A DNA stretch of 64,000 bases from Candidatus Scalindua japonica (GTDB taxonomy: Bacteria; Planctomycetota; Brocadiia; Brocadiales; Scalinduaceae): the NCBI RefSeq assembly GCF_002443295.1, contig NZ_BAOS01000013.1, positions 62,001 to 126,000 on the forward strand, read 5' to 3'. Every line of letters begins with the position of its first letter. The stretch's first letter is position 1. The notes under the pieces are model-generated. The model did not search any database and had not been told where the DNA came from. It worked only from the letters and a program-made list of their open reading frames with translations. The position numbers and the translations under genes are program-made. Shown in pieces: positions 9,149-18,168 of this stretch.

Positions 9149-9469
9149 TTACCTTCTATACAAATTAATAGCTTGTAAATATAAACTTTCATATGAAGCT
9201 AATGCCTCGTTAAAACACTCGATACTTGCCGCACCCTCATTACATGCTTTCCATACATTGTTGATCCTGTCATCTGCATTGTTGATCTTATCATCAAGAC
9301 CAGGATGATGTTCTCCTATATACTGTATTGTACCTTCTATATAGCTTTTATTAACTTTGCTCACAGTTTCAAGAAAGACATCTTGAAGGTGTTCATCTGA
9401 GATCGGCTCTAACTTTTTTTTACTACCTTCCGGCTTTGCCCTCGAAAGATACTTTTCCATTAAATCCAT
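9149..9469 (-). CDS. Hypothetical island protein, 106 aa
   Basis: A mostly helical, charged protein containing PISDEHLQDVFLETVSKVN and ending LYLQAINLYRR. I do not recognise the family. It lies between the excisionase-like gene and the primase on the same strand. A cluster of ATTGACA-containing repeats lies directly upstream (9489-9557), so this gene may be controlled by whatever binds them. Confidence 0.5.
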   Translation of the reverse strand: MDLMEKYLSRAKPEGSKKKLEPISDEHLQDVFLETVSKVNKSYIEGTIQYIGEHHPGLDDKINNADDRINNVWKACNEGAASIECFNEALASYESLYLQAINLYRR

Positions 9470-9488
9470 TGTTTTATTCTCCTTAAAA

Positions 9489-9557
9489 CCATTGACAACA
9501 TTGACAGAATGGTATTCTACCGCTCAAAAAAGAGACTTTGTCAATGCTGTCAATGAA
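9489..9557. repeat. Iteron-like ATTGACA repeats upstream of the 106-aa gene
   Basis: A 21-bp word (CCATTGACAACATTGACAGAA) lies at 9489-9509. An inverted variant (TTCATTGACAGCATTGACAAA on the minus strand) lies at 9537-9557. Each word is itself two ATTGACA units one helical turn apart. A third, exact copy lies at 9845-9865. These could be binding sites for an island regulator or replication iterons. Confidence 0.6.
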
Positions 9558-9558
9558 T

Positions 9559-11775
9559 TCATAGCGTTTTGATTATTGGATTTACCTCAAAGGTCGCTGT
9601 TCTTGTTCCCTCGATTTCCTTGATATAGCTTCTTTCAATCAACAACTTTAGCCCCGGTGTAACTTCTCCCATTGTTTTTAAGGCATATTTATGTCTCAAG
9701 ACATCTCTTCCGGTAAATGTGTAAGGCTTATGATGTATTAAGTATTCGAGTATCCTTTTAGCTGATTCAATCTCTGGACTCTCATTCATGAGGCCAAATG
9801 TCGCTAACGCATGTTCACGATAATAGGCGCCTATTACAGCAGAACCATTGACAACATTGACAGAAATAGGATTATTTGTTGCCTGTTGTCCTTTCTCTGC
9901 ATAATGTAACAATCCAGCTATCCTTGCAACTGCGCCGGGAAGTTTAGATCCCCAATCCTTCATCGCTGACATTTGTTTACCCGGCTTCATTTCAGCTTCT
10001 ATATCGTCATGGAACTCATCCCATGCCACATGTGCTTCAGAAGACAACTCAAGATTGTGAAGACTTAGCGGCACGCTCATTAAACTAATTATATGTTCTC
10101 TATATTCTTGTTTAAGTTCCTCTGATATTGTCTCTTTCTGCCGTTTTCTATAACCTGCCCGATGTTGACAATAACAATACAAAATCCTCCCGATAAGACC
10201 GCGCCCTTTAAATTGTTTATTTCTTCCAATTTCCTTGATAATGTCTTGCTGAACAGCCAAACATATAGTTAAGGCGGGGGATCTCATAGACTGCGACTTT
10301 CTTCCTATTCTGTGATTGCTGCAAGGGTCTCCTGCATGGCCTTTTAGATAAACGTCAATATTTCCGTTACCATTTGTATTGTATCTACCAGCCATTATTC
10401 CAAAGATGCCGCCTTCTGCACTTGTTACGCTCATGCGTTCATTGTTCTCTGTCATTAATTTAAACAAGGCTTCGGATGTAATATCATCCACTATGTATAC
10501 AGGAGCCTCTTCATCGTCGCCTGTTACCTCTCCGGCCTTCTCTTCCTGATACTCATAAATAGGAGCCATCATTATATTCATTGTGCTTGTTTTGCGTTCA
10601 CCCGGATCAAGGATTGGACAAGTAAAAATATTAACTGGTTCAGTGTGTGTTAATAAGTTAACTTGGCACTTCTTTGAAAGGCATGTAGATAATGCCGCTA
10701 AATACATGCTTCCTGGCAATCCTTTATCTACTTGATTTACTTCGGCTACTGCCTCAACCATTTTTCTTCCTGTTACTGGCAACATTTCTGTGGGAAATTC
10801 CGGGAGTTTAGAAAAGTCATCAAAGGGTATGGGGTCCTGCCATTCGTTCTCATCTGCCCCAGTATTTTTATTGATAATGGGTTCTACAGTGTCTTGAGAT
10901 GGTATCCATGCGGGTGCATCCTTGATAATACTAACCAGTTTGTCTTTATCATTACCCGGTATCTCTGCCCAATCAATAATATCCCCTTTCTCTTGCAGCC
11001 CCGGCAACTCAATTATCTTCACAACACCTACTTTATTATGTATATTATTCGCAATCATTAAGGTATAATCCATGCCGGGCTTGTCATTATCAGGAATGAG
11101 AACTACTTTTTCTTTGTCGTCTATATATTTGAAATATTCATCTTTCCATTTACTTTTGGCTCCTGAATCAAGTGTTGTGGCAGGCAACCCCCACTTTCTT
11201 AAAAGTTCCGCTTTGCCTTCGCCCTCGACAAAGATCAATACCTTATTCTCGACGACATCTGGCAGGTTATAAAGTACAGGTTCGCAACCTCTGCCATTTA
11301 CCCATTTTCCATGCTTCAGATGTTTAAAGAAAAACTCCTTATTTTTCCCATCTCTTCCGGGTTCAACACGTTCCTTGATATAAAGTGTTTTGCCTTCAAC
11401 GTCTTTGTAGTTAAATGTTGCCACTACCTCTGATTCAGCAGAGGTATTTGCAATCCCATGCATTTCAGCCAATTTATTAACAGCCATATTGAAATTTACT
11501 CTTTTATAACCCATAAACAAATCAATCACGCTCCCACTTGCACCACAGGCAAAGCATTTAAATCTATTTCTGTTTTTATCTAGGTTTAAACTGGGATGAA
11601 TATCTCCGTTATTATGCGAGTGAACGTTGTAACATTTGATTTTATTTTGGTTAATAATGCTGAAACCAAGACGATTTGCGAGACCAATAATATCTACTTC
11701 TTTCTTGACTTTATCTACTAACTCTTTGTTCATAGTTTTGCCTGACTGATTTCTTCTAAAAAATAATCTATACAT
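9559..11775 (-). CDS. Phage/plasmid-type primase with DUF3987 ATPase domain
   Basis: 738 residues in three recognisable parts. A DnaG-like CHC2 zinc finger at about 48-77 has C48, H52/H60 and the pair C74-F-A-C77. A Toprim-type domain at about 170-240 contains VLIFVEGEGKAELLRKWGLP and VVLIPDNDKPG. A long C-terminal DUF3987-type domain from about 320 carries the P-loop-like PGERKTST. Proteins of this layout start replication of satellites, plasmids and phages by making RNA primers and perhaps unwinding DNA. An internal ATG at codon 15 (MNKELVDKV) is an equally plausible start and would drop a basic leader. The gene implies that the island can replicate on its own after excision. Confidence 0.85.
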   Translation of the reverse strand: MYRLFFRRNQSGKTMNKELVDKVKKEVDIIGLANRLGFSIINQNKIKCYNVHSHNNGDIHPSLNLDKNRNRFKCFACGASGSVIDLFMGYKRVNFNMAVNKLAEMHGIANTSAESEVVATFNYKDVEGKTLYIKERVEPGRDGKNKEFFFKHLKHGKWVNGRGCEPVLYNLPDVVENKVLIFVEGEGKAELLRKWGLPATTLDSGAKSKWKDEYFKYIDDKEKVVLIPDNDKPGMDYTLMIANNIHNKVGVVKIIELPGLQEKGDIIDWAEIPGNDKDKLVSIIKDAPAWIPSQDTVEPIINKNTGADENEWQDPIPFDDFSKLPEFPTEMLPVTGRKMVEAVAEVNQVDKGLPGSMYLAALSTCLSKKCQVNLLTHTEPVNIFTCPILDPGERKTSTMNIMMAPIYEYQEEKAGEVTGDDEEAPVYIVDDITSEALFKLMTENNERMSVTSAEGGIFGIMAGRYNTNGNGNIDVYLKGHAGDPCSNHRIGRKSQSMRSPALTICLAVQQDIIKEIGRNKQFKGRGLIGRILYCYCQHRAGYRKRQKETISEELKQEYREHIISLMSVPLSLHNLELSSEAHVAWDEFHDDIEAEMKPGKQMSAMKDWGSKLPGAVARIAGLLHYAEKGQQATNNPISVNVVNGSAVIGAYYREHALATFGLMNESPEIESAKRILEYLIHHKPYTFTGRDVLRHKYALKTMGEVTPGLKLLIERSYIKEIEGTRTATFEVNPIIKTL
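9845..9865 (+). repeat. Third copy of the ATTGACA double word, inside the primase gene
   Basis: Identical over 21 bp to 9489-9509, although this copy lies within coding sequence. An exact match in a gene is hard to explain by shared function of the protein and supports a DNA-level role or a local duplication. Confidence 0.6.
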
Positions 11776-11865
11776 TCTCGACTAAATTCGAGGTTTCACT
11801 GGTACATTCTTTTGCCAGAAGTTTATCACGATACCATCTTAATAAGTATTTCAACACGGACATTC

Positions 11866-12066
11866 TCATTTTGATGACACCTCAAAAAGTGCTTCACGTA
11901 TTTTATTAATATCACTTTTCTTATAAATTCGGTGGCCGTTGTCTAAGGTTGTAAAATCCTCAGCCTTCAACTTCCTTGACTTGAATAAGTAGTCCAGCCG
12001 GTAGCTGGGTATGTCTAATACTCTTAGTATTTCTGATGTGCTTAGTAACCGTTCTGTATTTGCCAC
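11866..12066 (-). CDS. Small HTH DNA-binding protein (MerR-like)
   Basis: 66 residues containing LLSTSEILRVLDIPSYRLDY followed by LFKSRKLKAED and GHRIYKKSDINKI. This is the single winged helix-turn-helix of the MerR/AlpA/excisionase superfamily. It starts with GTG behind an AGGAGGG ribosome site. Two 14-bp palindromes lie upstream at 12132 and 12252, so self-regulation is likely but unproven. It precedes the primase on the same strand and probably controls it. Confidence 0.75.
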   Translation of the reverse strand: MANTERLLSTSEILRVLDIPSYRLDYLFKSRKLKAEDFTTLDNGHRIYKKSDINKIREALFEVSSK

Positions 12067-12131
12067 TAAAAACCCTCCTGTTAATGTTGAAACAGCAATA
12101 ACGTAAACCCTTCACTATTCCTTGTTTCAGC

Positions 12132-12145
12132 GTCTAATATTAGAC
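12132..12145. promoter_or_regulatory. Operator-like palindrome, copy 1
   Basis: GTCTAATATTAGAC is a perfect 14-bp palindrome, 66 bp upstream of the small HTH gene. The same sequence recurs exactly 120 bp away. Confidence 0.6.
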
Positions 12146-12251
12146 AGAAAGGGGACTCATGGATTAAGATATTTCTGTAAGATTTGTAAATAACGATAGA
12201 TACGACGATAAATATTTTTTTGAGAAAGTTTAAAACAGGGCAAATATTGGC

Positions 12252-12265
12252 GTCTAATATTAGAC
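12252..12265. promoter_or_regulatory. Operator-like palindrome, copy 2
   Basis: A second perfect copy of GTCTAATATTAGAC, extended here to a 16-bp palindrome by flanking C and G. It sits between the HTH gene and the AAA-like regulator gene, so the pair could form a looped operator or a replication or recombination site. Confidence 0.6.
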
Positions 12266-12324
12266 GGGAGGTGATAATTCTATGGCTTGATTGGTTTACG
12301 AGTAGGTTTTATTTATCTGATTTA

Positions 12325-13725
12325 TTAACTTCTGGAAATGTCATTATCTTTGTAATCGATAACGCTTTTAGATTCATATTCGCTTGCTGTTTCTGGCATG
12401 CATTTACTGCATAATATTTGAGTATTATCGCTAACCAACTTATATATCGAAATATTTTGATCGCATTCGAAACAAATAACATTTTCTATTGTCATATTGG
12501 GTATTCTTTGAGTAATTTCTTTTGTAACAACTTGAATCGCCTCTTTAAGCTCTTTTATTTTATCCTTGTCACGGCGCACCCCAGTGTTACTTACTTCCGA
12601 TTTTAATTCTGTGAAATATTCTTTCAAGCTATCGAGATATGTATCTACTTCCTGTTTTTCTTTTAAATCATAACAATAAGCTTTAAATAAAAGGCGGTAT
12701 CCACCTTTTTCATTGGCTGGAACAGGATCACCATCAATACCAAAACATTGTCTCAGGACATTTCTCAACGATGTGATTTGAGCATTCAACGTACCTCTTT
12801 CACTATCAGTACCCAAAGGGAAACTATATTTGTTGTTATCATTTGCAATCCGTTTGAGCAATACTAAGGATTCGAGAGGCTTGAATGTCCTGGTTGCCTT
12901 TTTATCTACAAACCCTAGGTCTTTCAAAGAAACAGTGTCTTTTTCTGTACTTTTAAAGATTATACCGACTTTATCTTCCAAATGGTTTGGGAAAGCCATT
13001 GTTAAGTCTTGCCATTTAGCATTTTTTGGGGTCTTTTTGTATAATGGGGAGTTCTTGTACTGCGCCAGATCATCAACCAGTTCTTCCTCTGATCCTGCTT
13101 CTTTAGCATCCCCACCATCAAGCGAAATCAGTTTGAACTGCTTTAGAAAAGGCTTTGGAAAAGGCTTTGGAAAATCATTAAGATCATTATACGTGTACAC
13201 AACTAACCATTCAAAAATAGTTGGCAAAGGACTCGAAACATATACATTCTTTTCAAAAACAGATTGGCTCAGGTGCTTACCGTCTTTAAAAATAGTTGTT
13301 AAATGTTTGTTTTTGGATATACCATTATGCTCAGCAATAATTTTTGCTAGATTAATATAGTTTTCTACATCCTCGTTGTTTCTACAATGTAAATTATCAA
13401 GAAAAATTAGTCCATCACATCTAAACAAAAGACCGTCTCTTAATAGAACGCCATTATTGTCAACACGGCCTGCTAGTTCATTATAAACGCCCTCGCCATT
13501 CATAAACTCACAATCAATAAGTTCCCAGAAATAAGGCCCTTCGCCTCCTTTCAAATATACTCTCGCCCACATATCACGAATCTTACTCATTAAGTTCTCA
13601 TGGTCATCAGCAAGCAAGTCACCATAAAGAAAAACTGATTGACGCTTCTCACAGCACTCTAAAAGTTTATTTACAATTGGGGAGAGTTCTTTATTTTTAT
13701 AGTTGGTTTTATGTTCTTTAGCCAT
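12325..13725 (-). CDS. Unusual regulator: degenerate AAA, winged helix, zinc ribbon
   Basis: Starting at the ATG at 13725, which has a good GAGAGGTAG ribosome site, the protein is 466 residues. The open frame extends upstream to 13812 without such a site. The N-terminal 170 residues resemble the core of NtrC-type AAA+ activators (ELIDCEFMNGEGVYNELAG, then GLIFLDNLH, like the NCAAxxxxLxESELFG and GTLFLDEI motifs). No good Walker A lysine motif is evident; FLYGDLLADDHEN sits at that place. A middle segment (SLRNVLRQCFGIDGD...GGYRLLF) looks like an OmpR/PhoB-type winged helix. The end has a CxxC...CxxC zinc ribbon (CFECDQ and CSKCMP). I infer a DNA-binding regulator of the island; the function is not established. 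Confidence 0.6.
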   Translation of the reverse strand: MAKEHKTNYKNKELSPIVNKLLECCEKRQSVFLYGDLLADDHENLMSKIRDMWARVYLKGGEGPYFWELIDCEFMNGEGVYNELAGRVDNNGVLLRDGLLFRCDGLIFLDNLHCRNNEDVENYINLAKIIAEHNGISKNKHLTTIFKDGKHLSQSVFEKNVYVSSPLPTIFEWLVVYTYNDLNDFPKPFPKPFLKQFKLISLDGGDAKEAGSEEELVDDLAQYKNSPLYKKTPKNAKWQDLTMAFPNHLEDKVGIIFKSTEKDTVSLKDLGFVDKKATRTFKPLESLVLLKRIANDNNKYSFPLGTDSERGTLNAQITSLRNVLRQCFGIDGDPVPANEKGGYRLLFKAYCYDLKEKQEVDTYLDSLKEYFTELKSEVSNTGVRRDKDKIKELKEAIQVVTKEITQRIPNMTIENVICFECDQNISIYKLVSDNTQILCSKCMPETASEYESKSVIDYKDNDISRS

Positions 13726-14598
13726 GCTGCTACCTCTCTTTTGTAACTCTCTAAGTGAAAATTGGAACAACTGGTAGAGATTGCCAGCTTTCAGGAGCGA
13801 CCCTAGTCCCAATTCTTTTAGAATTAATAAATTAACATGGTTGAGAGTCTAAATCAATCCTATTAAGACATCAAGAAAACAAAAAACAAATCCGGCCCCC
13901 CTGCCCCTACCTCTTAACACATTCAATATACTGAAGTGCTTAACATATGATTTCTAATAGAATGATGGTCACATAATAACCGACTATATTGAACTGAGTG
14001 TAATAGTAACAGCGAGACAGCCGTAGAAACAAACATGAAAACTGTATCACTACAACTCAGTGAAGCTGAATAAAATATGCAACATGTGATAATATTTGTG
14101 ACAGTAGGAGTCAGTATTTTTTGCTCAGGTGGGGCAGTTTTTTGCTTTTCTGATTATTTCTTCACCACTTGTGTTAAATTATTGATATAAGTCTTTATTT
14201 TACGTCCTAAAAAACAGGTCTTGGAGCGACTTAATCATAATAACGCCCCACCATTTTTTGAGAAAAACAATCGTTCATAACTCTTTGTCAAATTAAGACT
14301 TAATTCCAACGTCGTAAAATAAGTATTATGTTATGTTCAGAAAAATTCTTAATACTGCAAGCTCATTCCGTGCTGTCATATCATATGTTTACTAAAACTT
14401 TATAACTCAATCTCTTTTCATTATTATCTATCAACACTATGCCAATATTTTTCTAGTATTGTTTTTACAGGGGCTATCAAGCTGGTTATTTTATATTCAT
14501 TTACCTGAATAGTTTACGGACTACTTACAAATATGATTTTTTTTATACCGTTTCTTAAAAGTCTATCCATAAAACAATTGAGCCATATAGCTTGTTTA
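13726..14598. other. AT-rich island stretch without a recognised gene
   Basis: About 870 bp of strongly AT-rich DNA with only short shadow frames. The upstream region of the AAA-like regulator lies at its left end. I see no RNA gene or repeat array in it. Confidence 0.6.
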
Positions 14599-15363
14599 TT
14601 ATTTCTTGTATGCCAGCTTCAAAAGAAATCTGCATATTGTGTAAATAATAAATATATACCACCACTTCCACTTAAATTTTTTAAATGGCTGCGTGACAAT
14701 ATTTTCTTTTTTATTAAGCTCCTCAATAAATTGCCTACCACTTTCTGTGTCTAAAATTTCAATCTCATTCTTACTTACGGACTTAAAAAAACTTGGCTCT
14801 ATACGCCTATATGCTTTTTCTTCTTCACTTCTTTTTTTAAATATTTCTTCATTTCTTCGTTCTTCACCCCTTCCTTTCTCTAATTCGGCCTGTTTCTTTT
14901 CCTTTTGTACATGCGGTTTATATTTTAATTCATATCCGTGATTTTCTTCTTCTATACATTTTTTAGCAATCCTGTCATTTTCTACATTTAACTCTCTCTC
15001 AACATGTTTTTGTTGTTTGCGCTCTGCTTCCCCTATCCACCACTGTTCAGGTTTTTTTACTATACAGTGTGCTCTTTCAAAACGAAATCCTGTATTTTCT
15101 ATAGAATTAATAGCAGTTTCAACATCAGTCCTAAAGAATTCTTTTTTATGATGATACTTAGAAAGTGTCCTATGAGCTTTTTTTTCAGCTTGAACCATAT
15201 CATTATAAAAATAAGCATAGTATGCAAGCTCGAAAGATTCGGGGACACCTGTAGTTTCAAGTTCTTTAGCCCTCCTTGTAGGAACTGTCTGTGACATTCC
15301 GATTTTTACCAAACCAGGCATGGAATTGTTAGTCATTATATATACAAAACCTGCTTTATCCAT
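14599..15363 (-). CDS. T5orf172/GIY-YIG domain protein with coiled coil and C-terminal TM
   Basis: 254 residues. The first ~95 carry the T5orf172 (MUG113) form of the GIY-YIG fold: GFVYIMTNNSMPGLVKIGMS, then RAKELETTGVPESFELAYYA, then AEKKAHRTLSKYHHKKEFFR. That family is related to homing and repair endonucleases and is common in phages and islands. A charged coiled coil follows (about 125-215), and a hydrophobic C-terminal helix (WWYIFIIYTICRFLLKLAY) could anchor the protein in the membrane. Nuclease activity is not certain, since many T5orf172 proteins are uncharacterised. A membrane tail on this domain is uncommon. Confidence 0.75.
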   Translation of the reverse strand: MDKAGFVYIMTNNSMPGLVKIGMSQTVPTRRAKELETTGVPESFELAYYAYFYNDMVQAEKKAHRTLSKYHHKKEFFRTDVETAINSIENTGFRFERAHCIVKKPEQWWIGEAERKQQKHVERELNVENDRIAKKCIEEENHGYELKYKPHVQKEKKQAELEKGRGEERRNEEIFKKRSEEEKAYRRIEPSFFKSVSKNEIEILDTESGRQFIEELNKKENIVTQPFKKFKWKWWYIFIIYTICRFLLKLAYKK

Positions 15364-15586
15364 AGTAGCATTTAATTAACTATTGCCAAAGCCACATCAC
15401 TATTTTTCTATAGCAAGTGCGCTTTATTACGCATTTCATCGCTAGCGATTTATTTCCATAATCCCCCTCGGACTCTCTCTTGCATGTTTATACGCTCTTA
15501 AAAACTTATCCTTATATCTAACATTAGGCGGTAAAGACATAACTTTAGTATAACCAGTCTTTACAATTCATATCTTTTGGTTTGTA

Positions 15587-16051
15587 TTATTTTTTCAGTA
15601 AGTGTTGAAAACGTTCGTAAAAAGCTTGCACTTCTCTCCTTGCCTTCAACAACTTATTATCTACAAATTTCCATTGGATTTTATCTCTTGCAATGTATGC
15701 TATATCGCAGATTTCAATGTAAGAGTTTGCAGGATCATTGTATAAATCAGAAATAACATTACGCAGCACCGTTTCACCAATAACATCATAATTAATGAAT
15801 GCATCCATTTGCAGTTGTCCTAGCTTGTTAGATACCGATTTGTCTAACGATTCGGGTATTATATCATACACTACAGAAAAAGCGTCAAGTGTCCCATCTT
15901 GATAACCTCTTAAATATAATATTCTTTCTTTAGTAGTAAGCGATTGCCAATATTTGCTATAGGTAGGTCACTCTTCTTCTGCCAATACAATATTTGGTAT
16001 TGCTAATAAAATTAAGATAAAAAACAAAATGCTAATTTTCACTCTTTCCAT
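15587..16051 (-). pseudogene. Secreted protein gene with in-frame TGA
   Basis: The ATG at 16051 has an AAGGAG ribosome site and opens a clear signal peptide (MERVKISILFFILILL, ending NIVLA-EEE). Codon 28 is TGA (15968-15970). Reading through it keeps the same frame for another 126 codons: PTYSKYWQSLTTKERILYLR, GYQDGTLDAF, and on to HLLKK. The downstream part alone could start at a GTG (15871) but would lack export. A single nonsense change (for example from TGG) explains it best. The family is unknown. Short related fragments, such as one coding VMYKEILLREHKQAREIERR, occur at about 16048-16170 and 15445-15550, which suggests a decayed tandem array. Confidence 0.6.
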
Positions 16052-16269
16052 AATCTCCTTTCTATCTCCCTTGCCTGTTTATGCTCCCTTAAAAGTATTT
16101 CTTTATACATCACATTAGTTGGCTTTGCTCTATTGGATATGATTTGTGTGGTATCAATATCTCTTCGATTACCTGTTATTTATTTACTAACAATTTGATA
16201 ACCAGCCATCAACACTAAGATGGTTGCTTCGGCTGAGTGTTGATTAATTCGTTATGCTTACTTTAAAAT

Positions 16270-16758
16270 TCAATAGAACGTTGGACGAACATTAGAAGTC
16301 CATTCAAACCAGTACTTTTCTCTATCACCTTCTGGGTCACCTTCAAAAGATGCAATATATTCTTCACCATTATAAGCAGAAATCCCTGCTAAGACAGAAC
16401 ATTTGAAATATTTTTCATAATCTGAACTAGATACATAAACAGCACATAAATTATTTTCTTTCTTTCCTTTATATGTAATTCTTATATCTTCATCGGTTCC
16501 ACGAATCCAAATAATAACCCTACATGTATCACCAATTGTTAAACAGCAAGCCCATGCATAATCAAGTTTTTTGGTTCTTTCATTTTGGAGTTTAAAACTA
16601 TCAATTTCAACATTTCCATTCTTTGTTGATTTAAATGGCTTGGTATTTAATATATACCAATTTGGTTCAGGAACAGTTTCTTTATTAGATTCTTCAGCAA
16701 AGGTCGAATACGGAATTAATAAAACAATAACTAAAATTAATGTTACAAAATTTTTCAT
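16270..16758 (-). CDS. Secreted hypothetical protein, 162 aa
   Basis: A signal peptide is plain (MKNFVTLILVIVLLIPYSTFA-EES). The mature part contains PEPNWYILNTKPFKSTKNGN and four cysteines that could form disulfides. The pattern is of a small periplasmic or outer-surface beta protein; I do not recognise a family. It follows the broken secreted gene in the cargo zone of the island and is preceded on its own strand by an AAAGGTATT ribosome site. Confidence 0.6.
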   Translation of the reverse strand: MKNFVTLILVIVLLIPYSTFAEESNKETVPEPNWYILNTKPFKSTKNGNVEIDSFKLQNERTKKLDYAWACCLTIGDTCRVIIWIRGTDEDIRITYKGKKENNLCAVYVSSSDYEKYFKCSVLAGISAYNGEEYIASFEGDPEGDREKYWFEWTSNVRPTFY

Positions 16759-17285
16759 AATACCTTTCTATGCATAACGCCTCTCTTCACCCGCCGGGCG
16801 GGGGCACAAACGAAATTATTAATATTATTGATAAACTACAATTTATAGTTTCTGTATAGCATTACTTTTATAAGTATAAGGATATTCAGAAAGCAAGATT
16901 ACTACTATAAAAAAACAATGTGAAAACCCATCTACTTATATCCCTGTAAAAATAAACTTAATTTATGAAAAGCACATCTATCATCTGATGGAGTATTTAT
17001 GTGTTGTGTGCAATCAAATAGATTGTCTATTAGGGGTATGATACTTAAGTACTTATTAAAATCAAGAGGAATAATGATAAATAACCCTGACTGGCAGAAA
17101 CCTAAAACCAAACCATACCTTCATCAACTCTCTCTAAAATGCATTGAGGATATAGCTGTATTCATGGAAGTCATTATTACAGACGAGATGAATTGTGATT
17201 CTTGCCTTATATTGCTGAGGAAAATTTAAACATCAGGGCACACAGGGAAATTACTGGTAAACTTGTTTGGTGGATTGATAAAAAA
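16759..17285. other. Gene-poor stretch upstream of the 162-aa gene
   Basis: AT-rich. A possible 76-codon plus-strand frame (16999-17229) has no recognisable motif and is probably chance. The segment around 17225-17280 resembles 18110-18170, the matching flank downstream of the second PEP-CTERM gene, pointing to duplication of a PEP-CTERM cassette. Confidence 0.4.
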
Positions 17286-17322
17286 ACACCTACATCCCTC
17301 AGCGTATGAAGAATGTAGGCGT
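17286..17322 (-). terminator. Terminator after first PEP-CTERM gene
   Basis: ACACCTACATCC and GAATGTAGGCGT form a stem. On the minus strand it is followed by a run of T. A near-identical hairpin follows the second PEP-CTERM gene. Confidence 0.7.
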
Positions 17323-17347
17323 CTGTATAAATGAAGCTATAAATTAT

Positions 17348-17806
17348 CTAACTATTATCAACCGTATCAACTGCTTTCCTTTTCCGTCTGCGTCTTACTT
17401 CCGCTCCTGCAAGCCCGGCTAAACCGATTCCAAGTAGTACGATAGTTGTGGGTTCGGGAACGGGGGTTTGCTCAAAAGCTATTCCAGAGTTATGGCGTAA
17501 ATTTGTTCCAAACGAATTAACCTGCGCCCCGGCAACTACATCTATGACATTGATATTTAGTGAATTTGTTCGGTCGAAACCGTAGAGGTAGCCATTACTA
17601 CCGAATGCTAAACTACTATTTGGATTAACACCTACCGCCATGGAACTGACTTGTAACCCAGTTGCAACATCATATCCTAACACGACACCACCTCCTGTTT
17701 CAGCAACACCATAAAGATTGCCGTCAAGGCCAAAAGCTATTCCAGAGTTATGGAGAAATGCAGAACAAAGAACTGTTAATATAGTAACCAAGACAAACTT
17801 CTTCAT
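17348..17806 (-). CDS. PEP-CTERM protein with propeller-like repeats, probably contracted
   Basis: 152 residues. A short signal peptide (MKKFVLVTILTVLCSAF) runs straight into repeats of the form LHNSGIAFGLDGNLYG / SSLAFGSNGYLYGFD / LRHNSGIAFE, similar to NHL or beta-propeller blades. The C-terminus is a classic exosortase sorting signal: VPEPTTIVLLGIGLAGLAG followed by RRRRKRK. The protein would be exported, then cleaved and displayed or released at the surface. A 23-bp exact direct repeat (17473-17495 and 17731-17753) encodes the two HNSGIAF blades; recombination between such repeats has probably removed blades and the signal-peptide junction. Confidence 0.8.
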   Translation of the reverse strand: MKKFVLVTILTVLCSAFLHNSGIAFGLDGNLYGVAETGGGVVLGYDVATGLQVSSMAVGVNPNSSLAFGSNGYLYGFDRTNSLNINVIDVVAGAQVNSFGTNLRHNSGIAFEQTPVPEPTTIVLLGIGLAGLAGAEVRRRRKRKAVDTVDNS

Positions 17807-18168
17807 AATAAATAGACCCCCCTTTAATTAAAATGTATAATTATATATACAGAAGCTTATAGTACTTAATTAATAAATCAACATGAAAATTGAAATACTA
17901 ATTGAAAAATGAAAGGCCGTGAAACTTCAGATTCACCACCTGTTTATATTTAATATGATAAACAATATATAAGAGAAGTAGTGTATGTGCCTTTTCTTTC
18001 TGTATGCATTTCTGTTATATCCCACTCACAGCCTGAACACTATAAAAGTGTTTTATAACATAATCAAAACAATCTATAACCTTACCTTTAATATTAAAAA
18101 AATATAAATATCAAGATACACAAGTATATTACTGGCAAGATGTACTGGTATGTAGTAGGCATAAAAGA
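17807..18168. other. Intergenic region between two PEP-CTERM genes
   Basis: Very AT-rich. It must hold the promoter of the first PEP-CTERM gene. No other feature is recognised. Confidence 0.5.

Noticed and set aside
12220-12265. CRISPR-like spacing of the two GTCTAATATTAGAC copies
   Set aside because: Only two copies 120 bp apart, and no further repeats or cas genes; better explained as operator sites.
15968-15970. Selenocysteine codon in the secreted gene
   Set aside because: No stem-loop of SECIS kind is seen after it and no selenium genes are in the window; the position right after a signal peptide is unlike known selenoproteins.
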